Below, one piece after another: positions 39,038 to 49,751 of a stretch of DNA of 64,000 bases. The notes under the pieces are model-generated. The model worked only from the letters and a program-made list of their open reading frames with translations. It searched no databases and was not told where the DNA came from. Origin of the DNA: Sapria himalayana (taxonomy: Eukaryota; Streptophyta; Magnoliopsida; Malpighiales; Rafflesiaceae); NCBI GenBank assembly GCA_029783825.1, contig JAREIK010002042.1, positions 671,126 through 735,125 of the forward strand, in the 5' to 3' direction. Position numbers and translations under genes: made by a program. The first letter of the stretch is position 1, and the number at the start of each line of letters is the position of its first letter.

Positions 39038-39406
39038 GTGGAATTTAACTTAGTGAAAAATAAGGTTAAACAAGCCGTATCTATGGATATTTGTTCTAGA
39101 AGTACATCCACCACCATGGCTGCCACTGCAAATATCACTCCAATTCTTGGGAATTCATATGAATCCATAAAACATTTCACCACAGCCAACTCTTTTCCTC
39201 CTTCATTTCTTTCTTTCGGTCAATTTGAACCATTGGGGAAGAACTTAAGCTCGCCATTAGAAACACTAACAAAGACTGAAGATGTGATGATGGTTTTACA
39301 TGTGATGGAGATGAAGAAAAGAAACATCTTAATTAAGGGAGAGTGTGTGGAAAGCATAGAGAGTGTAGTAAGAGGAGTGAGGGAGAAAATTGAAATGGGT
39401 TAGATT
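39038..39406 (+). CDS. Unidentified open frame in the inverted-repeat element
   Basis: 121 codons, intact, from MEFNLVKNKVKQAVS to REKIEMG-stop. A more natural start may be the internal ATG at 39116 (MAATANITPILGNSYES), which would leave a Ser/Thr/Ala-rich N-terminus. The centre reads PPSFLSFGQFEPLGKN and TKTEDVMMVLHVMEMKKRN, and the end is ECVESIESVVRGVREKI. Composition and codon use look like real plant coding sequence, unlike the AT-rich frames around it. I do not recognise the family. It is probably the first exon, or a whole copy, of a captured host gene. The basis for a gene is openness and composition only. Confidence 0.4.
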
Positions 39407-39974
39407 AGTAACATTTCCTCTGTTCTCTTTAAAGAAACATTCAAAAGTAGATGTTTACCAGAAATTTATGTAGCTTAACTGTACCGTAGATCATTATTCA
39501 AGTAGAGGAGTTGTTTTATATGTGGTGATCTTAAATGGGTCTATGATAGCTGGCCAAATTATGGTTGACAAGCAGGTAACAATATTGTAGAGTACATTAT
39601 CACAGAGATGCAAAGTCTGATCTACGGAATAGGTGGCGAGGCCAGAAGAGTTTGGCTCATGTGAATCCCCACATTCCAAACTTACATCAAGTGTAAAGTA
39701 AGCTTTCCCTCTCTAGAGATTATTTGGGAACTTTATCCAATCATTGTTCCCATTGGAAGCCTGAATCTTAGCCTCAATCTCAACTGGCAAAATGATTTTT
39801 TTTTTTACTTTTTTCTCTCAATTTCTCTAGTGAAATATATGAGTTACATATGCTACCCATCAATGACTAAACTACACACCCACAAAGGCACGCACAAACA
39901 CATACACCCACACACTATTCATATGCACCATCGTGTCAACTATTGTATATAAGCATGCATAAATACTTCATATT

Positions 39975-40140
39975 TCAGTAATCATGCATTTGACGAAGTT
40001 TTAAAAAGAAGAAAAATGGGTGTAGGAGCAAAACATCTACATGTGAGAGTGGCTATGGCTGGAAAAATATTGAATCTGGATTACTTACAAAAAGCACAAC
40101 ATGCAGCCCCAATTGCTCCATTAACCTCGACAAAGAATCT
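39975..40140 (+). pseudogene. Exon-like block of an unidentified captured gene
   Basis: An open stretch from FDEVLKRRKMGVGAKHLHV through VAMAGKILNLDYLQKAQHA to KNLMFEIMSSFL, then a stop. It lies between the 39038 frame and further open blocks on the same strand, so these may be pieces of one gene. Family not recognised. Confidence 0.35.
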
Positions 40141-40349
40141 CATGTTCGAAATAATGAGTTCATTTCTGTAGGTTATGCTTGCTCAAGTTTTTTGTCGTGG
40201 CTCTAGCAGTATAAAGATAAAAAGAGAGACAATGATAAGGTGCCTATTTATTTTATTAAATATGAATATGGCCTTGTCATACTCGAATGTATCTATTTCC
40301 TTTTCTTTCTATTAAATGATTTGTTTTTTTTTCTTTAATCATAATTTAG

Positions 40350-40641
40350 AGTGAACCTGTCAACTTCAACATATTAAGGGATTCTTGCCACAAGTCGCTT
40401 CTCCATTTCAATCCAGAGAAAACCATCAAGTTAAATTCATCTTCTTCATCTTCAGTTTATGCAACATCTATTGATCAAACCAACAACTTAACTTGGCCGC
40501 TCACTTAGAAATCTATATGGCCAAGATCCAATATTGAAAGTAGAAATGAATCCAAACCGAATATTGTGTCAAACCCGAATTCAAGCCCGAATTTGTCATC
40601 ATTAAGCGAGGCAGACATTGATGAAAATCTTGATTTTTAAA
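40350..40641 (+). pseudogene. Exon-like blocks at the end of the inverted-repeat element
   Basis: The first block (about 40350-40509) follows an AG and reads SEPVNFNILRDSCHKSLLHF, then NPEKTIKLNSSSSSSVYA, ending TWPLT-stop. The second (about 40548-40641) reads ESKPNIVSNPNSSPNLSSLS then EADIDENLDF-stop, which overlaps the inner end of the right arm. Ser/Asn-rich low-complexity protein with no recognised domain. Minus-strand frames here are shadows. Confidence 0.35.
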
Positions 40642-41257
40642 ATTCAATAACGTGGCACTGACTATCGTTAATAATGATGCCCATTGCCATGCTATTTCCA
40701 GATGGACTAGTTTGGTAATATTTTTCAAACAAGCATCATATTTTGGAATTTTTATTTAAAATGTATTATTTCTATACAAAACTCCTTTTTATCTTTCTTA
40801 TAATTAACCATTGACTGATACGTGAAGCTGAGCAACACAAAAGAATATGTTGATGGATAGTTCACTGGAAATCTTGGGGAAATCTTAATTCGGTAATTTA
40901 AAAATAAGCTCATGATTATCTCGTTGTATAAAATTTCTTGCAAATGGTAGTTGGTGTTGCATGCACTAGTCTATCTTTTATCAGTGACATTGTGTTGTGT
41001 TCTTTATTGGTTTGTAAAATGTAGTATGTTATGCTCCATGTGCAAGTGTAACAATGTTCTCAATCTGGGTGAAGTACCAAAGGACAAAAAACTAGAAGAT
41101 GCTGACCATGCCTGAGAGTCCTATATGTGTGTTTCAAGGCCTTGATTATTTTCTTCTTTTGACTTTGATGGTATGTGTATTAGCATGAAAGTACATGTGT
41201 CTGTGTTTACACATACACACACATGCACATACATACATGCACAAGTATACATACATG

Positions 41258-41470
41258 CAACTGATCGCAAGGTTAAAAAGAGTGTTGTTGGAAGTGCAGC
41301 TAGATAGAAAAAGGGCATTGGCAGATAAAAGAAAGGAGTTGGAGGTGGAGAGGAAATACAGACTAGAACTAAAGGGAGCAATGCTAATGGCCATGGAGGG
41401 ACATGCTCGAGTCCTAGAGTAGTAAGTAGATATTGAGGAGGTGGGGGTGAGAAAGCAACGTAAATTTCAC
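41258..41470 (+). pseudogene. Captured exon resembling a kinesin-12 (PAKRP1/POK-type) coiled-coil segment
   Basis: Reads LIARLKRVLLEVQLDRKRAL, then KELEVERKYRLELKGAML, then MAMEGHARVLE, followed by two stops and VDIEE. In plant phragmoplast kinesin-12 proteins a segment of the form (A)MEGHARxLEQYxDLEE follows a basic/acidic coiled coil. Here the expected QY codons have become TAG TAA. The parent would act in phragmoplast microtubule organisation. The preceding 60 bp are CA-rich microsatellite-like DNA that only happens to be open. Assignment is from motif memory and needs a search. Confidence 0.5.
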
Positions 41471-41689
41471 AGACAGATATACTTTATGCACTGTCATTAG
41501 ATACATTGATGAAGAATAAGATGTAATCAAGTTTTGTTATGTTTCTATTTTAACTATGTAACAAATTATATAAAAATATAATATTAATTGATTTTATTTT
41601 TTGTTAATTAATAAACAATGATTTATAGTTTATGTTTTTATAAAAATATGTAATTAAATTTTATGTAAACAATTAAAATTGTGAAAATA

Positions 41690-41830
41690 ATTTTGGAATG
41701 AAAATAACTAGAGAATTTTCCCTCGCTAATTTAGCTAGAGATTTTTCCCTCGATAAAAAGCTAGGGAATTTTCTCTTGCTAATTTTGATAGGGAAAAAAT
41801 ATACTCTTTAATTTTTGCTACAAGCACTTA
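41690..41830. repeat. Subterminal-like CACTA repeats next to a hAT end
   Basis: Repeated TAGCTAGAGATTTTTCCCTC and AGCTAGGGAATTTTCTCTTG units resemble the CTAGGGAAATTCCGTCGCTA units at 55640-56260. They stop at about 41800, close to the start of hAT-like sequence at 41834. Confidence 0.5.
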
Positions 41831-41833
41831 GGA

Positions 41834-43975
41834 TTATATGTGTCAAATGGGTTGATTCGTGCCATGCCTAGCCCGGCATGGCACTGGAATTTCTCGTGCC
41901 CATGCCCATGTCGAGTCCAACCGGGCCTCATGTTGTGCCTGGCCCGACATGGTACCATTGCCTAGTTGGCTCAATACCTCGGCACGAGCCGAGGTACCAA
42001 TACCATACTACCCCGTCGGGCTGAGGCTCAGCTTGACTAATCTTGAAACTGGGTGGACCCAAATCTGAACCAACCCCAACCCCAAAGGCCTATTACGGGC
42101 TTACGGCTAACAATTCAAATATTTAGCCATTGGATTTTGCCCCCAATGGCTATGGGGCAGAATCCGATGACCCGCGTGATTCTGCCCCAAAAAAATTATT
42201 TAAAAATTCAAAAAAAATACTTTTTTTAAACAAAATTCTAAATTTTTTTTCTATAAAAGCTTTCCACCCCCTCTCTAATTTTTATGTTTTTCAAAAACAT
42301 AAAATCTCACATTATCTCTCTCTCAAACCTCTCTCCTAAAATTTTATCTCTCGGGATTTTGGCTCGGCTATTCGGAACTCACAACTCATGCTCGTCTCTA
42401 GTTGGTGTTTGCATTGGTCTTTAGAATTTAGATTTTTGGTGCACGTGCATTTACTTTACACTACTTTATGGGTATTTCTATATTTTTCTCTCTCTACACT
42501 TTAAGCTATCCTCTTCTCTAAAAAAACCAAAAAAATAACAAATACTAATACTAATAAAATTAATTTAAATTTAGAAAATGAAAATCTTACACAAAAGTCT
42601 AAGGTTGCTAAAACTTTGGTTTCTTTGATTGTCTTTTCCCAAATATCTAAAAAACAAAAAACAAGGACGACTTCTATAGTTTGGACTCATTAAATATGAT
42701 AAAACAAAAAAATTTTTAGGGGTGAGGAAGAAGAAATGGCACTGTAAAAATGTTGTAAAAAAATTTTAACTTGTAAGAGTGCGTTTGGGACTGGACATCT
42801 TAAAAGGCATGCCGAATTATGCACCAAAACACATAGTGCATTAGATCCTAGGCAAACCCAACTTAGCTCTATATTTTTTGAGACTAGATCTAGTTCAGTC
42901 TCAAAGTTTTCCCCCTTCATATGCCATAGCGAGTTAGGTTGGGAAGACATGATCAAACTTATCACATTGATGGATCTTCCGATCTAATTTTTGGAATATC
43001 CAAAGATAGTGAGCATCATGCAGACATATTTTCAGCATGCTTATCATAGGTTTCCTAGGTCCACATCTTGGAACGACATACTAATATATTTTAAGTTAGA
43101 AAAATAATTAATAATTAATGAATTTATGGTATATAGTAGAGTGGTGTACGTGACGTCCGATATTTGGACTAGTCATGATGATGCATCTTATGCATGTCTC
43201 ACCGCCCAATATATAGATTCTAAATGGCATGTGAATAAAAAAATTTTAGGATTCTCCGAGATTCTCCATTCTCATGATGGGCCTGCCATTTTTGAGTGTA
43301 TGAAAAAAATCGTTAGAAAATATAAAAGTCAAAATAAAATTTTTAGTATCACAATCGATAATGCATCTAATAATGGAGTGGCAATTAACATGTTTGTTAG
43401 GAATATTAGAGACGCACCATTGAGAGATATTTTTCACGTATGATGCATGTGTCACGTGGTTAACATGATTCTACATGTGGTGATGAAGGTGTGTTTCCTC
43501 GCTTTGGAAAACATATGTAACTCACTAAAATATATTTGCACGCCTCGCAAACAATTGGAGCTTGGTAGTCTCTGTTTGTCTGCGAATCTTAAGAAGAAGA
43601 AATTCCAATCGGATGTGAGACATTATTTGAATTACACATACCTAATGTTGGTGCCATGTGTTGGATACAAACACGTGATCTCCGACTATATCAATAGTAA
43701 GAGTGACGAATTTTTTATTGACGACACTAACTGGGCTCTAGGAATTTAATTTATGAAATTCCTAAATATTTTTTATGACATGAACATGTTTTCGTTGGTT
43801 TATACTCCCACGACTTGCATTGCACTCAAGTACATATGCATCATTTGTAGCATGTTTAGGAAGTATCGAGCCAATCTAAAACTTAGTCATATGGTTACAG
43901 AAATGGAAACCAAGTATTTAAAGTACTGGTTTACCATTTCATCTCTTTATTGTCTCGCTACATATAGTTTTAACT
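41834..43975 (+). mobile_element. hAT element, truncated at its 3' end
   Basis: Starts with ATATGTGTCAAATGGGTTGA and a GC-rich terminal region (GTGCCATGCCTAGCCCGGCA and similar words), the same end type as at 62691 and, inverted, 26228. The transposase pseudogene follows in plus orientation. At about 43976 the sequence switches to minus-strand CACTA DNA, and the hAT 3' end and dimerisation domain are missing. Confidence 0.7.
42640..43970 (+). pseudogene. hAT transposase, decayed
   Basis: A DDE-type cut-and-paste transposase of the plant RICESLEEPER/DAYSLEEPER kind. A BED zinc finger remains: TSIVWTH, and in another frame GTGHLKRHAELC (about 42776-42820). Then come the N-terminal region (LSSIFFETRSSSVSKFSPF, IKLITLMDLP), VTSDIWTSHDDASYACLTAQ, SITIDNASNNGVAINMF, and a CMCHVVNMILHVV counterpart of the RCxAHxLNLIV motif. 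At about 43752-43940 FLNIFYDMNMF and VTEMETKYLKYW match the FYxxT and MxxKFxKYW motifs. Stops at about 42991, 43105, 43441 and 43747, a frameshift in the BED region and no C-terminal dimerisation domain make it inactive. Minus-strand frames here are shadows. Confidence 0.85.
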
Positions 43976-43984
43976 CATCTTCAG

Positions 43985-45898
43985 ATAGAAATTGACCATC
44001 TTCAATTTCTATTAGGCCACCATTTGAGTTACATAAATTTTTTGGATCTTCATCTACATGCATAGGCTAAATATTATATATGTCATCTTTCTAGAATGTC
44101 AGTGAAATATTTAAGTTTGCACTTCTTTGTTGAGATGTTGGTACTTCAAAATTTGATCGAGCTTTGATTTTGCAAATCTCCCATCAATCACTCTTATCAT
44201 GAGTAAACTTGGATATGTATAATAATATACTTGAGCTGTTTGAACTGCCATAATAAATAGCTCATATTGATTATATCTGCATTTATGGTTAACCTCCACT
44301 AGCTTATAATCTGAATGAATCTTTGTGCCCACATTTTATGTAGGATGAAACCACACGCACTTTAATAATACAATCCTATTATTTTTTAGTCTAGGATACT
44401 ACAACTCAATAACTTTTTTGAGTTGACCATAATAATCAACCTCATGTGCACTATAACACGAGTCTTCAATGCATATACCACTATTCATTGTTTTTTAGAA
44501 GAATCGTGCCCAATTGTATGAAATTTATATCCATTAACAAAATGCCTAGGATAGGTTGTCACATATCTACTTGGGAAGTTACTTAGATTCTAAATAAAAA
44601 TATTTGAATCTCCATTTAAAGAATCAATTGGCTATGCCATAAAGTAAAAAAAAGATATTAACAAATAAAAGATACTAATAATTAAATAATTCAAAATTTT
44701 AAAATTTAATAATTCTCCCATATTTTTTCAACCAATTCACAAATTCAGTTTCTAGCATATAATTAAGATCTTTATTAGAAATTATTGGTTGCCTATATTT
44801 TAACTGCTCAACATAAATACTGCAAAAATATAAAAAGAGAGAGAATTATATAAATCAATTTTTAATAATTCCTATTAATGATAAAATTAAATTATGATTA
44901 AACCTGCAACCATTTTATGTATACATACTCAATATATGATGCAACCACCTCACAATTAAGTAAAACGTAACTCCATGTTGCTTTGTACTCTGCATCTGTC
45001 ATGCATCTTTTCATTGCTCTTCCAAATGCTCTTCCAGGGTGCTTGAAGATAGATAGTTTGTCCACAGAATTATTTTCTGTAGCATTTAATGCATATAGTC
45101 TCCGTAATCAAGGAATTAATGAAAAATAATACATCTCTTTAAATGCAACTTTCATTTTTTGTCACGTATCTACAACACGAGGTACATTCTTAAATCAAAG
45201 ATGATCACAAAACTTACAGCTAATTAAATCACTATCACCACCCCAATATAACGTACATTTATTGAAACAATAATCAACTTTTTACACTGGTAGAACATTT
45301 CATCGTAGTAACTTCTTAGTGTTGTAAAAGTTGTTAGTTATCAATTTATTATCTGGAATAATCTCCTTCATCAGTTTTGTCTCCTGATCAAATAATTTCT
45401 CAGACAGATGATTTTCTGACTTAATGATCATAAGTCGAGCCAAAAGTGACAATTATGAATGTGTTTTACAACCAAGCCGCAACTTTTTATTTGCAGCTTT
45501 AAGCATTTCATAAAATTTCTGAGCTTCAGGATTAGGTGGGTCATCCACATAATTCATTTTAAAGTCAGCACCAGTAGCTTTCGTGTTCATTCTATGGTAT
45601 TTGTTTAATGATTCTTCACCACAAGAAGATGATTCAGTACCCTCATTTTGGTAAATGTTCAGAGCCATTATACTTTCCCCATTATAAATCCATAATTTGA
45701 CACAAAGCCATATTTAGCCAAAAGGTATCTTATAGTGTTTGCATCATGAAAATGGATATTTTGACACTTGTGATGATTACATGGACACAATTTTTTTTTC
45801 ATCCATCCATCTCGATTAACTACATACAAAATTGATGAAAGTTTCAAGCCCACTAAAAAATCTTTATTCAAAAGTCCATTCATAAACCTTCTGTACAT
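43985..45898 (-). pseudogene. TNP2-like CACTA transposase, catalytic core deleted
   Basis: At 45898-45668 is a Transpos_assoc domain: MYRRFMNGLLNKDF, then CPCNHHKCQNIHFHDANTI and YLLAKYGFVSNY. The next frame (45668-45453) gives an acidic linker with DPPNPEAQKFYEMLKAANKK. Further on, in broken frames, are FNKCTLYWGGDSDLISCKFC (about 45277-45218) and MKVAFKEMYYF, the Zn-ribbon-like start of the TNP2 region. The text then jumps to GRAFGRAMKRCM and TWSYVLLNCEVVASYIEY, which belong near the DUF4218-type C-terminus, so the middle is deleted. VEQLKYRQPIISNKDLNYML, TEFVNWLKKYG and the DUF4216-like YELFIMAVQTAQVYYY (44332-44111) follow, then the acidic tail to 43985. Many stops; non-functional. Confidence 0.8.
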
Positions 45899-46152
45899 CC
45901 ACTGATGATTTGAAATAGTTTTCCCCTATTTTATTTACAAAAAATAATGCTTAATCATTATTTTGATTTAATCATTCTATTACTTCAGAATATACTAATA
46001 ATTAAATATCATGAATATCAAGACAATGTGTTTTCAGATTCTACATAAATAAATAAAGTAATTTTTAGGACGATAAAGATTAATAGATATCATGGTAATA
46101 CTAGATAAAGGGAGCAAAATACGATAATGCACAAGAAAGGAAAGCAAAAAAG
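45899..46152. other. CACTA sequence upstream of the TNP2 remnant
   Basis: AT-rich, with no coding signal beyond the start of the TNP2 frame. Likely 5' leader or first intron of the transposase gene. Confidence 0.4.
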
Positions 46153-46580
46153 AAAGACATTTAAAGTTTGAAGGGGGAAGGGAGAGAGAGAGAGAGAAGG
46201 TGGGGGAAAGAGGGGTGGAGAAATGGAGAGATGAGGAGAGAGAGAAAGAGAGCGATTGAGAGAGAAAGAGAGAAGGTGGGGGAAAGAGGGGTGGAGAAAT
46301 GGAGAGATGAGGAGAGAGAGAGCGTGATAAAGAGAGATAGAGAGAGAAAAAGACATTTAAAGTTTGAAGGGGGAAGGGAGAGAGAGAGAGAAGGTGGTGG
46401 AAAGAGGGGTGGAGAAATGGAGAGATGAGGAGAGAGAAAAAGAGAGCGATAGGGAGAGAGAGAGAGAGAGAGAGAGAAGGTGGGGGAAAGAGGGGTGGAG
46501 AAATGGAGAGATGAGGAGAGAGAGAGAGAGCGATAGAGAGAGATAGAGAGAGAAAAAGACATTTAAAGTTTGAAGGGGGA

Positions 46581-46619
<39 letters not shown>

Positions 46620-46797
46620 GGGGGAAAGAGGGGTGGAGAAATGGAGAGATGAGGAGAGAGAGAGAGAGAGTGAGAGTGAGCGATAGAGAGAGATAGAAAC
46701 AAAGGGGAGAGGAAGAGGAAGAGAGAGAAAGGGAAAGAGGGGGAAAACGGAGAAAGGGAGCGAGAGAGGGAACGAGAGAGAGAGGGAGCGAGAGAGA

Positions 46798-46830
<33 letters not shown>

Positions 46831-46944
46831 GCAAAGAAAAAGAGTGAAGTGGAGAGAAAGAGATAGAGAGAGAGAAAGGGGAGAGGGAGAGGCAGAGGGA
46901 GAGAGAGAAAAGGGAAGAGGGAGAGAGAAATGGCGAAAGGGAGA

Positions 46945-46976
<32 letters not shown>

Positions 46977-47095
46977 ACAAGCAAGAAAGGAGAGCAAGAA
47001 AGAAAATAAGAAGAGAGAGAGAGTGTGTGTGTGACACAGAAAGAAAAAGAGGAAGAGAATGACATAGAAAGAATTAGAGGGAGAGAGAGACACAC
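46153..47095. repeat. Long purine (GA) tract containing a tandem unit of about 200 bp
   Basis: About 940 bp almost entirely purine on the plus strand. A unit starting AAAGACATTTAAAGTTTGAA recurs at 46153, 46349 and 46555 (spacings 196 and 206 bp). A sub-unit GGTGGGGGAAAGAGGGGTGG recurs about five times between 46198 and 46640. It is the expanded counterpart of the 245-bp pyrimidine tract at 23691-23935. The 353-codon Ser/Leu-rich minus-strand frame here is an artefact. Confidence 0.9.
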
Positions 47096-47389
47096 ACAGA
47101 GAATGCAGATTTAGAATGAGGAATTACATTAAAGAAAAAAAATTATTCTAATAAACCTATCAAATATTACATCTTTTGTAATACATAAGTTTATATATGA
47201 GCCTGAGGCCCAAGGCCTAAGATTATGAAAGGGTATGACCCTTATTTGTATTATACAATATATAAGCCTAACCAACGAACACTCTCATGCTATGTGCTTA
47301 CACATTGTTGATATTATATCTTTTGTCATTTAACTTCAAGTTAGTGCAACAAATTAGTATTATCCCATATATAATTATGTTAGTATACA
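47096..47389. other. Unique CACTA segment, inverted copy of 23411-23690
   Basis: Contains TATATGAGCCTGAGGCCCAAG, the inverted counterpart of the segment before the CT tract in the other copy. No gene. Confidence 0.5.
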
Positions 47390-49418
47390 TATAGTAAATG
47401 TAGTTATAAATAGTTACATATAGTTAAACATATAGTTATATATAGATATATGCATACAAGTAGTTATAAGTAGATATACATAAGTGTATACAAAGATATA
47501 AATAATTATATAGATTTACATATATCTATACATATATGTATACATGATAAAAAATAAAGTTATATTTATTTAGATAGAATTTTTTATAGTTATACAAATA
47601 TTTATATATAGTTAAACACATATAGTTAAATATTATGTTGTATGTTTTTATACATATAAATATAAATATAGTTACATTTGATTATACATATAGTTACCCG
47701 TATAGTTAAACTTATATTTATACATGTATATATATATATATTTTTTCATATAATTTCATATATTTATACATATAGTTATGTATAGGTCTGGATATACTAA
47801 AATACATTTTTTATATTAATATATAAAAATGTATATTAAAAATATGTTGTTAATTATATTTTTAAATATAGTTATGTATAAAGTTTTTATAGTTATACAT
47901 ATAGTAAGATATAATTAATTATAGTTATATGTTATTATACATATAATATATATAGATATAAAAAATTATATATCCTTAAACATTTAGTTATATATACATA
48001 CATATATATATATATATATTCATACAAGTAGTTATATTTTGTTTTACATAAAATATACAAAGTTAGAAACAAAATGTAGATTTAAATATATGTTTACATA
48101 TGTGTATAAATAGTTAAAAATATAGTTATATTTAAAAATATAAAGTTTAATTTTGTTTTACAAATATTTATATATAGGTATACACATATAATTAAACAAA
48201 ATGTTGTATGTTGTTATACATGTAATTATAAATATAATTACATGTGGTTATACATATTGTTACACATATAGTTATACTTCAATTTATACATGTAGGTATA
48301 TATATTTATTCATATAATTTTATATATATATACATATAGTTATGTATAAGTATAGATATAGTAAAATATATTTTTATAAACTAATATATACAAATGTATA
48401 TTAACTATAAATTGTAAATTATTTATTTAAATATAGTTATGTATAATGATTTTATAGTTATACATATAATAAGATACAATAATTTATAGTTATATGTTAT
48501 TATAGATATAGTATATATAGCCATAAATATTTTTATAATGTTAAACAAATAGTTATATATAAATATAATTATACAAATAGTTATACATAAATATATAAAG
48601 TTATAAATAAATATATAGATTTACATATATGTATACATTGTTACAAATATATTTATATTTAATTATATATTGTTTTATATAGTTATTCAAATATTTATAT
48701 ATAGTTATACAAATATTTATATATAACTATACACATATAGTTAAACATAATGTTATATGTTATTATACATGTAATTATAAATATTGTTACATGTGGTTAT
48801 ACATATAGTTACATATATAGTTATACTTATATTTATACATATAGGTATATATTTTTTTATAAAATTTTATATATGTATCCACATATTTATAAATATAGTT
48901 ATATTTAATTATATAAAGTATTATATAGTTATACAAATATTTATATATAGTTATACACATATAGCTAAACATAATGTCGTATGTTGTTATAGATGTAATT
49001 ATAAATATAGTTACATGTGGTTATACATATAGTTACGCATATTGTTATACTTAGATTTATACATGTATGTATATATTTTTTTTCATATAATTTTATATAT
49101 CTATACGTATAGTTATGTAAAGGTATAGATATAGTAAAATACATTTTTATATACAAATATATACAAATGTATATTAAATATAAGTTGTAAATTATATATT
49201 TAAATATAGTTATTATAAAGCTTTTATAGTTATACATATAAAAAGATACAATTATTTATAGTTATATGTTATTATACATATAGTATATATAGCTATATTC
49301 ATACAAATAGTTATACATAAATATATAAAGTAATGAATAAATATATATATTTACATATATGTATACATAGTTACAAATATAGTTATATTTAATTATATAA
49401 AGTGTTATATAGTTATAC

Positions 49419-49453
<35 letters not shown>

Positions 49454-49751
49454 AACATATTGTTATATGTTATTATACATGTAATTATAAATATAGTTAC
49501 ATGTTGTTAAACATATAGTTACACAAAGTTATACTTATATTTATACATGTGGTTATATATATATATATATTTTATATAATTTTATATATGTATACATATA
49601 ATTATCTATAGGTATATAAATGGTAAAATACATTTTTATATAGTAATATATAAAAATGTATATTAAATATATGTTGTTAATTATATTTATAATTATAGTT
49701 ACGTATAATATTTTATAGTTATACATATAGTCAAAGAAAATTATTTATAGT
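47390..49751. repeat. AT-rich higher-order tandem array, inverted copy
   Basis: ATATAGTTATAC-type words. The landmark TAAACATAATGTTATATGTT or close variants recur near 47630, 48195, 48733, 48965 and 49455 (spacings about 565, 538, 232 and 490 bp), giving a unit of about 0.54 kb with one shortened copy. Inverted relative to 21370-23410. It continues on the far side of the ARF retrocopy to about 51215. Confidence 0.75.

Larger units (their letters stand above)
38817..40775. mobile_element. MULE-like element with inverted repeats of about 145 bp and gene fragments
   Basis: Left arm 38817-38963 and right arm 40628-40775 are imperfect inverted repeats; both contain GAAATAATACATTTTAAATA, then TTGAAAAATATTACCAAACTA, then ATTGAATTTTAAAAATC, each in the orientation of its arm. 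The 1.66-kb interior is less AT-rich and holds open exon-like blocks. Long inverted repeats around host-like coding pieces fit a Pack-MULE. I could not see a 9-bp target duplication or a transposase, so a foldback or chance pairing of two repeats remains possible. Confidence 0.55.
33171..41830 (+). mobile_element. CACTA copy with internal deletion and captured gene fragments
   Basis: The left terminus CACTACAAGAAAATATC (33171-33187) is intact in sequence and followed by typical subterminal motifs (GCTAGGGTATAACAAAG, GATTAGTGACGGATTAG). The conserved CTGTTGATGAGCGATCCTTGAAA box is at about 33675-33700. At about 34258 the end region is joined directly to late Transposase_24 sequence, so the arrays, TNP2 and early exons are deleted. 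Gene-like fragments follow from 37500 to 41470. Subterminal-like CCCTCGCTAATTTAGCTAGAG repeats at about 41710-41800 suggest the other end was near 41830, but no clean right terminus is seen. Confidence 0.65.

Noticed and set aside
46034..47095. 353-codon Ser/Leu/Phe/Pro-rich minus-strand frame
   Set aside because: Produced by a pyrimidine tract with tandem units; all three minus frames are open over much of it.
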